NCBI RefSeq assembly: GCF_900115345.1
Contig: NZ_FOWC01000006.1
Location: forward strand, 248,001-312,000
Source of the DNA: Amycolatopsis rubida
Lineage (GTDB): Bacteria; Actinomycetota; Actinomycetes; Mycobacteriales; Pseudonocardiaceae
DNA: 64,000 nt
Reading direction: 5' to 3'
A program made the position numbers and the translations under genes. Position 1 is the first letter of the stretch; every line of letters starts with the position of its first letter. The notes below the pieces were generated by a model, which worked only from the letters and a program-made list of their open reading frames with translations, searched no databases and was not told the DNA's origin. Of the stretch, positions 53,901 through 62,856 are shown piece after piece.

Positions 53901-55195
53901 GGACGGGCGAGTCCGCGCCCGCGGAGCTCCGCCGCGGGTTCCGGCGGGCACGAGCCGGATCGACGGCGCTGCTGCTGGCCCTGTTCGCCATCGGCTTCTT
54001 CCAGCGGTTCGCGCCCGCCACGTTCGCCGAACCGATCGGCGCGGCGTTCGGCGTCTCGGCGGCGCAGCTCGGCCTCTTCGCGGCGGGCAATTTCTGGGTC
54101 TACACGGTGATGCAGGTACCGGTCGGGCTGCTGATCGACCGGTACGGCACCCGGATGGTGGTCGCGGTCGGCGGGGCGGTCACCTCGGCGGGGACCTTGC
54201 TGCTGGCCGCGGCTCCGGGGTTCGGCGTCGCCGCCGCCGGCCCGCTGCTGGTGGGGCTCGGCACGTCCGGCATCTTCGTCGGCCTGCTGAAGAGCAACGC
54301 GACCTGGTTTCCCGAGCGCCACTACGGTGTGGTCACCGGCGTCACGATGTTCGTCGGCAACCTCGGCAGCATCTTCGCGGAGGGGCCGTCCGCCTTGCTG
54401 CTCACGGCGTTCACCTGGCGGTCGATATTCCTCGTCGTCGGACTGCTCGCCGCGGCGACGACGGTGCTGGTCCTGGTCGTCGTGCGGGATTCGCCGGAGG
54501 AGGCCGGGTACCCGGACGTGCTTCCCCGCCCGGCCGCGCCCGCGCCGGCGGGCGGGTCGCGCCGGTTGCGGTCCGCGCTCGCCAGCAGGCAGGTCTGGCT
54601 CGTTTTCTTCGCGGTGATCGGCACCAACGGCACCTTCTACGCTTTCTCCGGCCTGTGGGGGGTGCCCCTGCTGCGCGACGGCTTCGGGTTGAGCAACGCG
54701 GCCGCCTCGGCCTACACCACCATCGGGCTGGTCGTGTACGGCTGCGGCAACGTTCTGCTCGGCGTGCTCTCGGATCGGCTGGGCCGGCGGCGCCCGGTGA
54801 TCCTGGTCTGCTCGGCCAGCGCGGTGCTGGGCTGGGCCGGGTTCGCCTTCCTGCCGTGGTCGCCGGGCTGGTCGGCGGTCGTGCTCTACGCACTGGTGGG
54901 GCTCGCCGGAGCGCAGGTGGTGCCCGCGTTCGCGGCGGTCAAGGAGTCGACCGCGCCCAGTGCCGCGGCGACCGCGCTCGGGGTCGTGAACGTCGGCGCG
55001 TTCATGGCGTCGGGAGTGATCCAGCCGGTTTTCGGCTGGATCCTCGACGCCCGTCCTGGTTCACCGGAGGCGTCGAGCCATCCGGTCCTCGCCGACTACC
55101 GGTGGGCCCTCATCGTCCCGCTCGTGCTGAGCGCGGCCGGACTGTGCTGTGCGCTCGGGGTGCGGGAGACCTTCCGGCGCGGCCCGGATCACTGA
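53897..55195 (+). CDS. MFS transporter (nitrate/cyanate-oxalate-type profile)
   Basis: A 432-residue permease with twelve predicted helices. Typical MFS loop motifs are GLLIDRYGTRMVVAVGG after helix 2 and LGVLSDRLGRRRPVIL in the equivalent position of the second half. It starts at the GTG overlapping the Rieske stop and ends seven bases into the convergent oxidoreductase gene. Coupling to the Rieske oxygenase suggests uptake of its substrate or export of its product. Confidence 0.88.
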   Translation: MRTGESAPAELRRGFRRARAGSTALLLALFAIGFFQRFAPATFAEPIGAAFGVSAAQLGLFAAGNFWVYTVMQVPVGLLIDRYGTRMVVAVGGAVTSAGTLLLAAAPGFGVAAAGPLLVGLGTSGIFVGLLKSNATWFPERHYGVVTGVTMFVGNLGSIFAEGPSALLLTAFTWRSIFLVVGLLAAATTVLVLVVVRDSPEEAGYPDVLPRPAAPAPAGGSRRLRSALASRQVWLVFFAVIGTNGTFYAFSGLWGVPLLRDGFGLSNAAASAYTTIGLVVYGCGNVLLGVLSDRLGRRRPVILVCSASAVLGWAGFAFLPWSPGWSAVVLYALVGLAGAQVVPAFAAVKESTAPSAAATALGVVNVGAFMASGVIQPVFGWILDARPGSPEASSHPVLADYRWALIVPLVLSAAGLCCALGVRETFRRGPDH

Positions 55196-56235
55196 CCTCC
55201 CAGCGCGTCCGCGACGGCCAGCAGTGCCGCCCGCGAGCGCTCAGTGCCCTCCGGATCCGCGAAGCGGCCGATGTCCTGCACGATCACGTGCCGGCACCCG
55301 GCCTCGGCGTACTCGCCCAGTTTCCCGGCCACCTGCTGGGGAGAACCGTGCAGCACCGCCTCGCGCACCAGAGCGTCGGGGATGCTCGCGAGCACCTCCG
55401 GGGCCTGTTCTGCCGGAATTTCGTGCGGCACATACGCGTGCGGCAAGGGATAGCCGGCACCGTGTTCGGCGAACGCCGACCGGCCGCGATACAGCGCGAC
55501 AGCCCGGACTTCGGGGCGCCGCAGCAATTCCGCACTTTCCGCTTCGTCGCCGCCGAGCGCGGCCCAGAGGAACAAACAGGGACGAACGGCCTCCGGATCC
55601 CGGCCCGCGGCCGCGGCCGCCTCCCGGATCGCGGCGAGATTCGATCGGTACTGCCGCACCGGCAAGCTGGTCGGCAGCCATCCGTCGCCGTAGCGGGCGG
55701 TCAGCCGGAGCATCTGCGGACCGTGCGCGGCCACATACACTTCGAACGGGGAGATCCCGGTCAGCGGCAGGTCCGGCCCCTCGGGGCGCAACCGGCCCTG
55801 GTCCCGGAGCGCGGCCAGGTCGCGCAGGGCCGGACGGATGTAGTCGAGCCGTCCGGTCCGTTCGCGGCCGGGGTGCAGGCCGAACGGGCGGAGCTGGCCC
55901 GGGTCGCCGACCCCGAGCCCCAGCAGCATTTTCCGGCCGCCCAGCCAGCTCGTCGTGGCGGCGGTGTGCGCGAGCGAGACCGGGCTCCGCCGCACGGGAT
56001 CGGTGACCGCGACGCCGAGCGGCACCCGGCTCGTCGCGGCCGCGCCCGCTGCCAGCACGGAGAACGGCTCCAGCAGCAGGTGCGGATCCGTTTCCTGCAC
56101 CCCGCGCGGCGCCCAGCCCTGCAGGTGATCGAGCATCCACGCGCCCGCGACGCGGGGTTCGCGGTCCGCCCACCGGATGTCGTCCAGCGGATCGGCTTCC
56201 GGCCGCACCGAGATCCCGGTTCCGAGGGTCAGCAC
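55189..56235 (-). CDS. LLM-class (luciferase-like) flavin- or F420-dependent oxidoreductase
   Basis: A 348-residue TIM-barrel oxidoreductase of the luciferase-like family. It carries HTAATTSWLGGRKMLLGLGVGD (the GR..LG.G.G block, near residue 100), EVYVAAHGPQMLRLTARYGDG near 180 and a C-terminal GSPQQVAGKLGEYAEAGCRHVI. The GTG at 56235 follows AGGGAG; an open frame continues upstream without homology. The cofactor cannot be settled by eye. It is convergent with the MFS gene and separated by about 450 bases from the ferredoxin gene, so it is probably transcribed on its own. Confidence 0.82.
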   Translation of the reverse strand: MLTLGTGISVRPEADPLDDIRWADREPRVAGAWMLDHLQGWAPRGVQETDPHLLLEPFSVLAAGAAATSRVPLGVAVTDPVRRSPVSLAHTAATTSWLGGRKMLLGLGVGDPGQLRPFGLHPGRERTGRLDYIRPALRDLAALRDQGRLRPEGPDLPLTGISPFEVYVAAHGPQMLRLTARYGDGWLPTSLPVRQYRSNLAAIREAAAAAGRDPEAVRPCLFLWAALGGDEAESAELLRRPEVRAVALYRGRSAFAEHGAGYPLPHAYVPHEIPAEQAPEVLASIPDALVREAVLHGSPQQVAGKLGEYAEAGCRHVIVQDIGRFADPEGTERSRAALLAVADALGGQ

Positions 56236-56682
56236 GGGACACTCCCTGGCAAGTCGACAGCGATTCCGCGGGATCCCGCCGTTTTTTCCGGTCCGGGCCG
56301 CTGACCGCAACCGGCGGCCAGGCCTGCGCGATCGCCGGCCGAGCACCGCGGCCGAGCGGGTTGTCCGGCGGTGGCCGCGGCGAACTGGGACGAGAGCGTG
56401 TTCGCCGCGAGATCCGCGGCCGGAAGCTGCCGCGCGCGCCGATCCGGGTGCCGGGCTGCCACCGGTGCGTGGCCTGGACGTCGGCACCTGGAACCTGTGC
56501 TGGAGAGCCATCCGAAGACGGTCAATCTGCGGGACGGCCGCCGCGCTGGCGGCCTCGCGGGGCGGGGACGCAATGGCCCGCGACGACGTCGGCGAGACCG
56601 TCAAACGCGACCTCGCCCTCGGGCAACGCCAGAGCCGCACTGGTTGACCAGCAAGCTCAGCGCACAGCTGCTGATCCTTCCC
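56236..56682 (-). other. Intergenic stretch between the oxidoreductase and ferredoxin genes
   Basis: These 447 bases hold several overlapping open frames on both strands, none with recognisable motifs or a good ribosome binding site. It should contain the end of the minus-strand ferredoxin operon and the promoter of the oxidoreductase gene. I see no clear terminator. Confidence 0.5.
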
Positions 56683-56883
56683 TCAGCCGTCTTCGTGGAT
56701 CGTGATGACCATGCCCGGGCACGATTCCGCCGCGTCGCGCACCGCGTCGTGGTGTTCTGCGGGAGGATTCGCGGTCAGCAGCACCACGGTGCCGGTGTCT
56801 TCGCGCTGGTCGAAGACATTCGGGGCGAGCACCGCGCACTGGCCTGCTGAACAGCACCGGCGCTCGTCGATCTCCACCTTCAT
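56683..56883 (-). CDS. Small [3Fe-4S] ferredoxin of the P450-partner type
   Basis: A 66-residue acidic ferredoxin. Cys10, Cys16 and Cys55 (C-x5-C ... CP) are the expected ligands of a [3Fe-4S] cluster, with Ala13 at the place where a [4Fe-4S] protein would have its additional Cys. Actinobacterial ferredoxins of this kind pass electrons to cytochromes P450; the P450 at 63617 or the Rieske oxygenase at 52728 are possible partners. The ATG overlaps the stop of the acyl-CoA dehydrogenase-like gene and is preceded by GAGGAG. It is the last gene of the minus-strand operon from 61560. Confidence 0.92.
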   Translation of the reverse strand: MKVEIDERRCCSAGQCAVLAPNVFDQREDTGTVVLLTANPPAEHHDAVRDAAESCPGMVITIHEDG

Positions 56884-57794
56884 CTCGGTTCTCCTCCTCG
56901 GGTTCGGCTGTTCTCGTCCAGGATCAGCTCGGCCAGTTCGGCGTGCAGGCCTGGCTCGGCGAAGGACTGGGCCCGCCGGTACAGCGCCGCGATCGGATGG
57001 TCGGCGAGGAACCCCTGCGCGCCGAGGGTCTGGACGGACGCCTCGGTCGCGTGCTCCGCGGCCGAGGCGGCGGCGAGCAGGGCGGTCAGCGGTGGTTCGC
57101 CGGCGCTCGCCCCGTCGAGCGCGGGGAGCGCCCGGGGGATCAGCGCGGCCGCGGTTTCGATCTCAGCGTAGACGTCGGACAGCCGGTGCGACACCGCCTG
57201 GAAACTGCCGATCGCGCGGCCGAACTGGATCCGGTTCTTCGCGTGTTCCGTCGCCAGCTCCAGCGCGGCTCGCGCGACCCCGATCGCTTCGCAGGCGGCC
57301 AGCGTCCGGTAGCGGCGGTGCAGTCCGGGCACGACGTCGAGTGCGGCGACGCGTTCGGCAGGCGTGTCTTCGAGGGCGACCTCGGCCAGCGGTCTTGTGG
57401 GGTCCATTGTGGACATGAGCCGGGCGTCCGCGTCGGCGCAGCGGACCGCGAACAGCGCGGAGCCCGGAACCAGCAGCACGCCGCCGGGGCCCGGCCACCG
57501 CACCCGGAATCGGCCGCGCAGCCGAGCCGAACCGGTAGCGGAGCCGCTGAGCGCGAGGGCGGCCGGGAGGCCCAGGCGCAGCGGCGCGACGGCGGCGGTG
57601 ATCAGCCAGGGCTGGGGAAGGAGCACGGTGCCGCTCTCCTGGGCGAGCACGGCCAGCGCGGCCGGGCTCAGGTCCTCGTCGAGCCAGCCCTGCCGAACCA
57701 GAGCCGCCCAGTCCGGGCAGCTGGCGAGCAGGTCGCGCGCGGCTTCGACCAGCGCGCGGTGTTCGGCGGCGAGCACGTTCACGGCCCGGTTCAC
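56880..57794 (-). CDS. Acyl-CoA dehydrogenase-like subunit lacking the catalytic glutamate (beta-type)
   Basis: A short (304-residue) acyl-CoA dehydrogenase homologue. It has the helical C-terminal domain features HAKNRIQFGRAIGSFQAVSH and ALGAQGFLADHPIAALYRRA, but no EGT/EGG catalytic segment near the end, and its N-terminal half is reduced. The GTG at 57794 overlaps the stop of the full-length dehydrogenase upstream. In mycobacteria, pairs like this form alpha2beta2 dehydrogenases acting on CoA esters of sterol side chains and similar bulky substrates; the same arrangement is inferred here. Confidence 0.85.
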   Translation of the reverse strand: MNRAVNVLAAEHRALVEAARDLLASCPDWAALVRQGWLDEDLSPAALAVLAQESGTVLLPQPWLITAAVAPLRLGLPAALALSGSATGSARLRGRFRVRWPGPGGVLLVPGSALFAVRCADADARLMSTMDPTRPLAEVALEDTPAERVAALDVVPGLHRRYRTLAACEAIGVARAALELATEHAKNRIQFGRAIGSFQAVSHRLSDVYAEIETAAALIPRALPALDGASAGEPPLTALLAAASAAEHATEASVQTLGAQGFLADHPIAALYRRAQSFAEPGLHAELAELILDENSRTRGGEPR

Positions 57795-58900
57795 CGTCCC
57801 CTCGGCAGGCCGAGCACCCGCTCGGCGAGGATGTCGCGCAGCACCTCGGAGGTCCCGCCTTCCAAAGTGGCGCCCCGGCTGCGCAGCCGCGCGTGCCGCC
57901 ACCGGACATGATCGGCGGAATCGCCGTCGCCGAGCACTCGGAACGCCAGCGCGGCCAGCCGCTGCTCGGCCTGCGACCAGCGAAGCTTGACGATCGAGGC
58001 TTCCGGGCCCGGTTCCGCGCCCGCGACCCGGTGCGCGGCCGCGCGCACCCCGGCGATCTCGGTCCACACTTGTGCGGTCTGGTCCCGCGTCACCGGGTCG
58101 CGGTCGAGGCCGCGCCGCCGCAGCATGGCCGTGAAATCCTCGAACTCGGCCGAAAGCGCGGCGGCGAGCCGGACGCCGAAGGTGCCGCGTTCGTGCGCGA
58201 GGGTGGTCATGGCGACCCGCCAGCCGCCGCCGACCGGTCCGAGCACCGCGTCGGCGGGCACCGGCACTTGGTCGAACAGCAGTTCGCCGAACCGGGTTTC
58301 GCCGGACAGCTGGCGCAGCGGCCGGACGGTGACTCCCGCGGTGCGCAGGTCCACCAGCAGGCAGCTGAGCCCGCGATGCCCGCGCGAGCCCGGTTCGGTG
58401 CGGGCGAGCAGCAGGCAGTGGTCGGCGACCGGCGCGCCGGTGGACCAGAGCTTGTGCCCGTCGACCACGAACGTTCCGGCGCGTTCGGTCGCGCTGGTGC
58501 GCAGCGCGGCCAGGTCCGAACCCGCCTCCGGTTCGGAGAATCCTTGGCAGAACAGAGTTTCCCCGGTCAGGATCCGCGGCAGGAAACGGTTGCGCTGCTC
58601 GGGGGTGCCGACGGCGAGAAGGGCCGGGCCGACCATGCCGAGCCCGATGATCCCCACGTGGTCGCCCCGGCCGGCCCGCACCAGCTCTTCGGCGACGACG
58701 GCGTCGAACGCCGCGGGCAGCCCGCGCCCGCCGTGCTCGACGGGCCAGCTGACCCCGGCGAACCCCGCCGCGTGCAGCGCGGAGCTGAACTCGCGGGTCT
58801 CCTCCCGGGTGGGGAAACCGGCGGACCGCTTCGCGGGCGCGGGCATCGCGGCGAGCCAGCGTCGCAGCTCGTCGCGGAACTCGGATTCGGCCGGGTTCAC
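57791..58900 (-). CDS. Acyl-CoA dehydrogenase, catalytic (alpha-type) subunit
   Basis: A 369-residue FAD enzyme. Near residue 125 it has CQGFSEPEAGSDLAALRTSA, followed by VVDGHKLWSTGAPVADHCLL, and near the C-terminus ATLEGGTSEVLRDILAERVL, which supplies the catalytic Glu. The GTG at 58900 follows GGAGGGAG and overlaps the upstream stop. It is coupled to the degenerate partner at 56880. The pair would introduce a double bond alpha-beta to a CoA ester of an unknown, probably bulky, acid. Confidence 0.9.
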   Translation of the reverse strand: MNPAESEFRDELRRWLAAMPAPAKRSAGFPTREETREFSSALHAAGFAGVSWPVEHGGRGLPAAFDAVVAEELVRAGRGDHVGIIGLGMVGPALLAVGTPEQRNRFLPRILTGETLFCQGFSEPEAGSDLAALRTSATERAGTFVVDGHKLWSTGAPVADHCLLLARTEPGSRGHRGLSCLLVDLRTAGVTVRPLRQLSGETRFGELLFDQVPVPADAVLGPVGGGWRVAMTTLAHERGTFGVRLAAALSAEFEDFTAMLRRRGLDRDPVTRDQTAQVWTEIAGVRAAAHRVAGAEPGPEASIVKLRWSQAEQRLAALAFRVLGDGDSADHVRWRHARLRSRGATLEGGTSEVLRDILAERVLGLPRGR

Positions 58901-59874
58901 GAAGCTCCCTCCGGGAAGAAACGGTGGTGGGCACAGCCGGTGACCTCGTAGATCGCGGTCCCGTCGCGGCCGTCGGAGGTGTGCACGGAAACCTGGTGCA
59001 GGCCACCGCCTCGGCGACCGTAGGGCGCGATCCAGTGCCCTCGTCCGTCGACGGTCACCGAGCGGCCGTCGGAGAGCACGAAGACGACGCGGCCGCCGAG
59101 CCCGTCCGCGCGCTGTGCGGCGCCGGTGCCGCGCACCGGCTCCCCGGCTGCGTCCAGCCAGTCGAGGTCGTACCGCAGATCCGCGAGCGGCACCGGCTCC
59201 TCGCCCCCGTCGGGGGCCCAGCAGCCGTCGAGGTAGTGCCTGCGGCCGTCGGCGTGCTCCCACAGCCAGGCGCCGAGCATTCCGTCCGGCAGCTGCACCG
59301 CCAGCCAGATCCACAACGGACAGCGCGGGTGGCGGCGGATGCCCCAGGAATGGTCGCGCTGCCCCCACCACCGCTCGACCGCGACGGTGCGGCCGGAGCT
59401 GACGTACTCGCCGTCGAACCAGCCGGATTGCATGACCTGGCGCTGGTCCCACACCGGAGCGCCGTCGACGACGAGGGTGCCGCGGCGGGTCAGGTACGGC
59501 CGGGTCCGTGCGGTCCAGATCAGCTCCGTCCCGCCGAACCCCCGCGCGCCGGGGCCCGCGCGCAGCACGATCTGCTGATAAGGACGGACGATCTCCACCG
59601 AAACCGGGCCGGCGACCGGGGTGTGCGGATCGTCGCCGAACGGCCGCGACGTGCGGGAGAAGAACAGCTGCCCGTCGAGCCGGCCCATCTGGTAGCTGTC
59701 CATCGCGCGCCGGGCCGGGTTGGCCGCCATCGTCAGCACCAGTGCGTCGCCGAGCCGCTCCGGATGGTGCGCGGCGAAGAAGTAGCTCTCCCGCCAGTGC
59801 CGGTCCGGGCCTGCCACCGCCGGCAGCGGTTCCGGGATCTGGTGCGCGAGTCGTTCGTCGGCGTCGGTCAGCAC
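58897..59874 (-). CDS. Uncharacterized beta-rich protein of the DUF7064/CrtC-like type
   Basis: A 325-residue protein without signal peptide or membrane helices. Recognisable blocks are HWRESYFFAAHHPERLGDAL near residue 25, ERWWGQRDHSWGIRRHPRC near 165 and a late EVTGCAHHRFFPEG. The WGxRDHSWG motif is that of proteins (DUF7064/DUF7065, distantly related to CrtC hydratases) often encoded beside CHK-type kinases and acyl-CoA dehydrogenases in actinobacterial degradation clusters. The function is unknown. The GTG at 59874 overlaps the kinase stop by seven bases. Confidence 0.7.
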   Translation of the reverse strand: MLTDADERLAHQIPEPLPAVAGPDRHWRESYFFAAHHPERLGDALVLTMAANPARRAMDSYQMGRLDGQLFFSRTSRPFGDDPHTPVAGPVSVEIVRPYQQIVLRAGPGARGFGGTELIWTARTRPYLTRRGTLVVDGAPVWDQRQVMQSGWFDGEYVSSGRTVAVERWWGQRDHSWGIRRHPRCPLWIWLAVQLPDGMLGAWLWEHADGRRHYLDGCWAPDGGEEPVPLADLRYDLDWLDAAGEPVRGTGAAQRADGLGGRVVFVLSDGRSVTVDGRGHWIAPYGRRGGGLHQVSVHTSDGRDGTAIYEVTGCAHHRFFPEGAS

Positions 59875-60932
59875 ATCGGCTCCAGCAGTCGCAGGGCGTC
59901 GTGGTCGGCGGCGTGCGCGGCGTGCCGTTCGGCCATCGCCGCGAACATGCGGTCGGCGTCCGTGCCGGATTCCACCAGCATCGCGCCGACGACGGTCATG
60001 TGCAGGCCGGACAGCGTGCCCAGCCGCAGCGTCCGCTGCAGCCAGCCGGCGGGCACGGCGGTCCGGTGCGCGCGCAGCGTGCGGACGTACCGGTCCACCA
60101 GCGCGGATTCGTGGGTCCGGCGCAGCTGCGGGTCGAGGCTGCCGCCGAGCAGGTAGGCGAGGTCCCGGGGACCGGGGCCGGCGGACATCGTCTGCCAGTC
60201 GAGCACGGTGACCGAGCGGCGCCCGCGAACGGTCCGGAACAGCAGGTTGTCGAGCCGGTAATCCCCGTGCAGCAAGGTGAACGGCGGTTCCCAGAGCGCG
60301 GTCCAGCCGCGCACCGAACGCTTGAACCGGGCTACCGTCGCCGCGGTTTCGGCGCTGAGCCGGTCGCCGAAGCGGTCCAGGAACCGGTCGCACAGCAACT
60401 GGTAGAGCGCCGCGGCACGCCGGTGCGCGGCGGCATCCGGGGGCGGCGGCAGCTCGGCGGACCCGGTGAACTGGGCGTGCAGCCGGGCCAGCGCGTCGAC
60501 CGCGGCCTCGGCCTCGGCCAGGCTCGCGCCCGCGGCCTGGTCGCCGGCCGCGCCGTCCACCCAGTCCAGCACCAGCACGAACCCGCCGTCGTCGTGCGTC
60601 TCGGCGACGTGGCACCGGGGAACGTCGACGCACACCCGTTCGCCGAGCGTGCGGTAGAACCCGACCTCGGTGGCGTACTGGTTGCCGATCGTCCCGGTCT
60701 GCCTGCTCACCGGTCCCACCGCGGGGAATTTGCCGACCACCGCCGCCGGACCGCCCGGCCCGTCCCAGGACAGTCCGAACCGGACACAGCGGCCGAGCCT
60801 GCCGCGGGTGAGCTCGGTGCGGGTGATCCCGGTCAGCACGCTCCCCGGCGCGGACCGGTGCAGGACCGCGCCGAGCCATTCCGGGGTCACGTCGTCCGGG
60901 CCGGTCACCCGGCGCCTCTCAGCGGATGCCAT
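59868..60932 (-). CDS. CHK/aminoglycoside-phosphotransferase-like small-molecule kinase
   Basis: A 354-residue protein-kinase-fold phosphotransferase. AAVVGKFPAVGP supplies the ATP-binding Lys near residue 68, FTLLHGDYRLDNLLF the catalytic loop near 225, and VTVLDWQTMSAGPGPRDLAYL the metal-binding Asp. This is the ecdysteroid-kinase-like/choline-kinase branch, whose bacterial members phosphorylate hydroxylated lipids or drugs. The ATG lies 14 bases inside the end of the phosphopantetheinyl transferase gene. Neighbouring acyl-CoA dehydrogenases favour a catabolic substrate; an antibiotic-inactivating role is an alternative. Confidence 0.8.
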   Translation of the reverse strand: MASAERRRVTGPDDVTPEWLGAVLHRSAPGSVLTGITRTELTRGRLGRCVRFGLSWDGPGGPAAVVGKFPAVGPVSRQTGTIGNQYATEVGFYRTLGERVCVDVPRCHVAETHDDGGFVLVLDWVDGAAGDQAAGASLAEAEAAVDALARLHAQFTGSAELPPPPDAAAHRRAAALYQLLCDRFLDRFGDRLSAETAATVARFKRSVRGWTALWEPPFTLLHGDYRLDNLLFRTVRGRRSVTVLDWQTMSAGPGPRDLAYLLGGSLDPQLRRTHESALVDRYVRTLRAHRTAVPAGWLQRTLRLGTLSGLHMTVVGAMLVESGTDADRMFAAMAERHAAHAADHDALRLLEPMC

Positions 60933-61560
60933 CGGCGGGCACGGCGACGGCGGTGACGATCCGGCCGCAGGCGACGGCGTAGCGCCCGCGTACGGGCGCG
61001 AACGGCGCGGGCAGTTCGACCACGAAGCGGCGCCGGAGCGGATCGAGGCTCAGCCGCACGTCGGTGAACCCCAGGTCGGCTCCGGTCATCGGAAACCACG
61101 CCTTGTAGACGCTTTCCTTGGCGGAGAACACGATCCGGTCGACGTGCGCGCCGGTCCAGGGCAGTGCGGCCAGTTCCCGCCGTTCGGCCGCGGAGGTGAT
61201 CCGGGCGAACATCCGGGGCGAGAGCGGGCGGTGCGGTTCCGCGTCGATCCCGATCGCGCGCACCCGGCACGCGCGGGCCACCGCGGCCGCGCGATAGCCC
61301 GGGCAGTGCGTGATGCTGCCGACGATCCCGGGCGGCCAGTGCGGTTCCCGGTGCGGTCCCCGGCCGACCGGCCCGGCGGGCGCGCCCAGTTCCCGCAGCG
61401 CCGTCCTGGCACAGCTGCGGCCGGTGGCGAACTCGGCGAGCCGGGGCCGCCGCGTCCGCGGCGCCAGCGCCCCGCGTTCCAGGAAGTCCGAAGCGGACGG
61501 ATCGACGTCGGCCGTCGTCTCCGCCCCGGCCGCGGCGGCGGGAAGAACGTGCTCGATCAA
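60919..61560 (-). CDS. 4'-Phosphopantetheinyl transferase (EntD/Npt type)
   Basis: Attaches phosphopantetheine to carrier domains of NRPS/PKS enzymes. Visible motifs are FATGRSCARTALRELG near residue 45, WPPGIVGSITHCPGYRAAAV near 75, the Mg-binding IGIDAEPHRPL near 107 and FSAKESVYKAWFP near 145. The TTG at 61560 is chosen because GGAGGGAG lies six bases upstream, giving 213 residues; another in-frame TTG at 61590 has no such site. It opens the minus-strand operon with the kinase and acyl-CoA dehydrogenases, an odd setting. It is the only transferase in the window able to activate the NRPSs at the left end. Confidence 0.93.
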   Translation of the reverse strand: MIEHVLPAAAAGAETTADVDPSASDFLERGALAPRTRRPRLAEFATGRSCARTALRELGAPAGPVGRGPHREPHWPPGIVGSITHCPGYRAAAVARACRVRAIGIDAEPHRPLSPRMFARITSAAERRELAALPWTGAHVDRIVFSAKESVYKAWFPMTGADLGFTDVRLSLDPLRRRFVVELPAPFAPVRGRYAVACGRIVTAVAVPADGIR

Positions 61561-61728
61561 CGGAGCTCCCTCCCAGCGCTTGCGGTCCAAGTGAAAGCGG
61601 CCCGCCCGCGCGCTGTCAATCCGTGCAACCCGTTGCCGCGCAGGGGAACCAGGGTTGACCGAGGCGGCCCGGCGATGGTCGACTGACCGCCGCGGCAGGC
61701 ACTTTTTCCTTCACCGGGACGGTTTTCC
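61561..61728 (-). promoter_or_regulatory. Divergent promoter region of the phosphopantetheinyl transferase and SsuD-like genes
   Basis: On the minus strand a perfect TTGACA (complement of 61614-61619) is followed after 18 bases by TTCACT (complement of 61590-61595), about 30 bases before the transferase start. This is a plausible sigma-70-type promoter with a weak -10. On the plus strand TTGACC occurs near 61654 without a clear -10. The short repeats AACCAGGGTTGACC and CAACCCGTTGC may be operator sequences. Confidence 0.35.
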
Positions 61729-62856
61729 ATGGCCTTGCACCTGTATTGGTTCATCCCCGGACACGGCGACGGCCGGGACGTCGCGCGCGACGGCGCGGCG
61801 AACGTCCGGCGCGATCCCGACGCCGGCTATCTCGCCCAGGTGGCGCGCGCCGCCGAACAAGCGGGCTTCACCGGCGCGCTGGTGCCGTTCGGGCTGTTCT
61901 GCGAGGACCCGTGGCTCGTCGCCGCCGCGCTGAGCCGGGAAACCGCGCGGCTGCGCTTCATGGTCGCGTTCCGGCCGGGCGCCGCGAGCCCGACGCTGAC
62001 CGCGCAGATGGCCGCGACCTGCCAGCGCCTGACCGGCGGCCGGCTGCTGCTGAACGTGGTCTCCGGCGGCGATCCGGAGGAACTGCGCCGCTACGGCGAT
62101 CACCTCGGCCACGACGAACGCTACGCGCGGGCCGGGGAATTCCTCAGCGTGCTGCGCGGGGCGTGGACCGGTTCGGTCGACCACGAAGGCGAGCACTACC
62201 GGGTTTCGGGCGCGACGGTGATCCGGCGCCCGGACCCGCTGCCGCCGATCTTCCTCGGCGGCAGTTCGGAACCCGCGATGCGCACCGCGATCCGGCACGC
62301 GGACGTGTACCTCGCCTGGGGCGAACCGCCGGACCGGATGGCCGCGCAGGTCGCCCGGGTGCGGGCGGAGGCCGCGGCGGCCGGCCGGGTGCTTCCGTTC
62401 GGCACCCGGATGCACGTCATCTCCCGGGACACCGCCGCGCAGGCGTGGGCCGAGGCCGACCGGATCGTGGCCGGGATGAGCGCCGGCCTGGTCGAGCGGA
62501 GCCAGCGGAGGTTCGCCGCGAGCGATTCCGAAGGACAGCGGCGGATGGCCGCGCTGCACGGGGGCAGCCGCGACGGGCTCGAGGTGCACCCGAATGTCTG
62601 GACCGGCTACGGCCTCGGCAGGCAAGGGCCCGCGGTGGCGCTGGTCGGTTCGCATGAGGAGGTCGCCGACCGCATCGCCGAGTACCACGAGCTCGGCGTC
62701 GAGCACCTGATCCTGTCCGCGCAGCCGCATCTGGAGGAGGCGTACCGGCTCGGCGAAGGCCTCATGCCGCACCTGCGCCGCCGCGGCGTGCTCGCCGCGC
62801 CCGAGGACGACATCGCCCCGGCGCGGCCTCCGCTCGCGGCCGGCACGCTCCGATGA
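61729..62856 (+). CDS. SsuD-like FMN-dependent alkanesulfonate/LLM-class monooxygenase
   Basis: A 375-residue luciferase-like monooxygenase. It begins LHLYWFIPGHGDGRDVA and continues with MVAFRPGAASPTLTAQMAAT near residue 90, GRLLLNVVSGGDPEELRRYG near 115 and the domain IFLGGSSEPAMRTAIRHADV near 180. These fit the SsuD/NtaA-like group, which uses FMNH2 from a separate reductase to cleave C-S bonds or oxidize related substrates. It is coupled (ATGA) to a class II aldolase gene. No sulfonate transporter is adjacent, so the substrate may not be a sulfonate. Confidence 0.87.
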   Translation: MALHLYWFIPGHGDGRDVARDGAANVRRDPDAGYLAQVARAAEQAGFTGALVPFGLFCEDPWLVAAALSRETARLRFMVAFRPGAASPTLTAQMAATCQRLTGGRLLLNVVSGGDPEELRRYGDHLGHDERYARAGEFLSVLRGAWTGSVDHEGEHYRVSGATVIRRPDPLPPIFLGGSSEPAMRTAIRHADVYLAWGEPPDRMAAQVARVRAEAAAAGRVLPFGTRMHVISRDTAAQAWAEADRIVAGMSAGLVERSQRRFAASDSEGQRRMAALHGGSRDGLEVHPNVWTGYGLGRQGPAVALVGSHEEVADRIAEYHELGVEHLILSAQPHLEEAYRLGEGLMPHLRRRGVLAAPEDDIAPARPPLAAGTLR

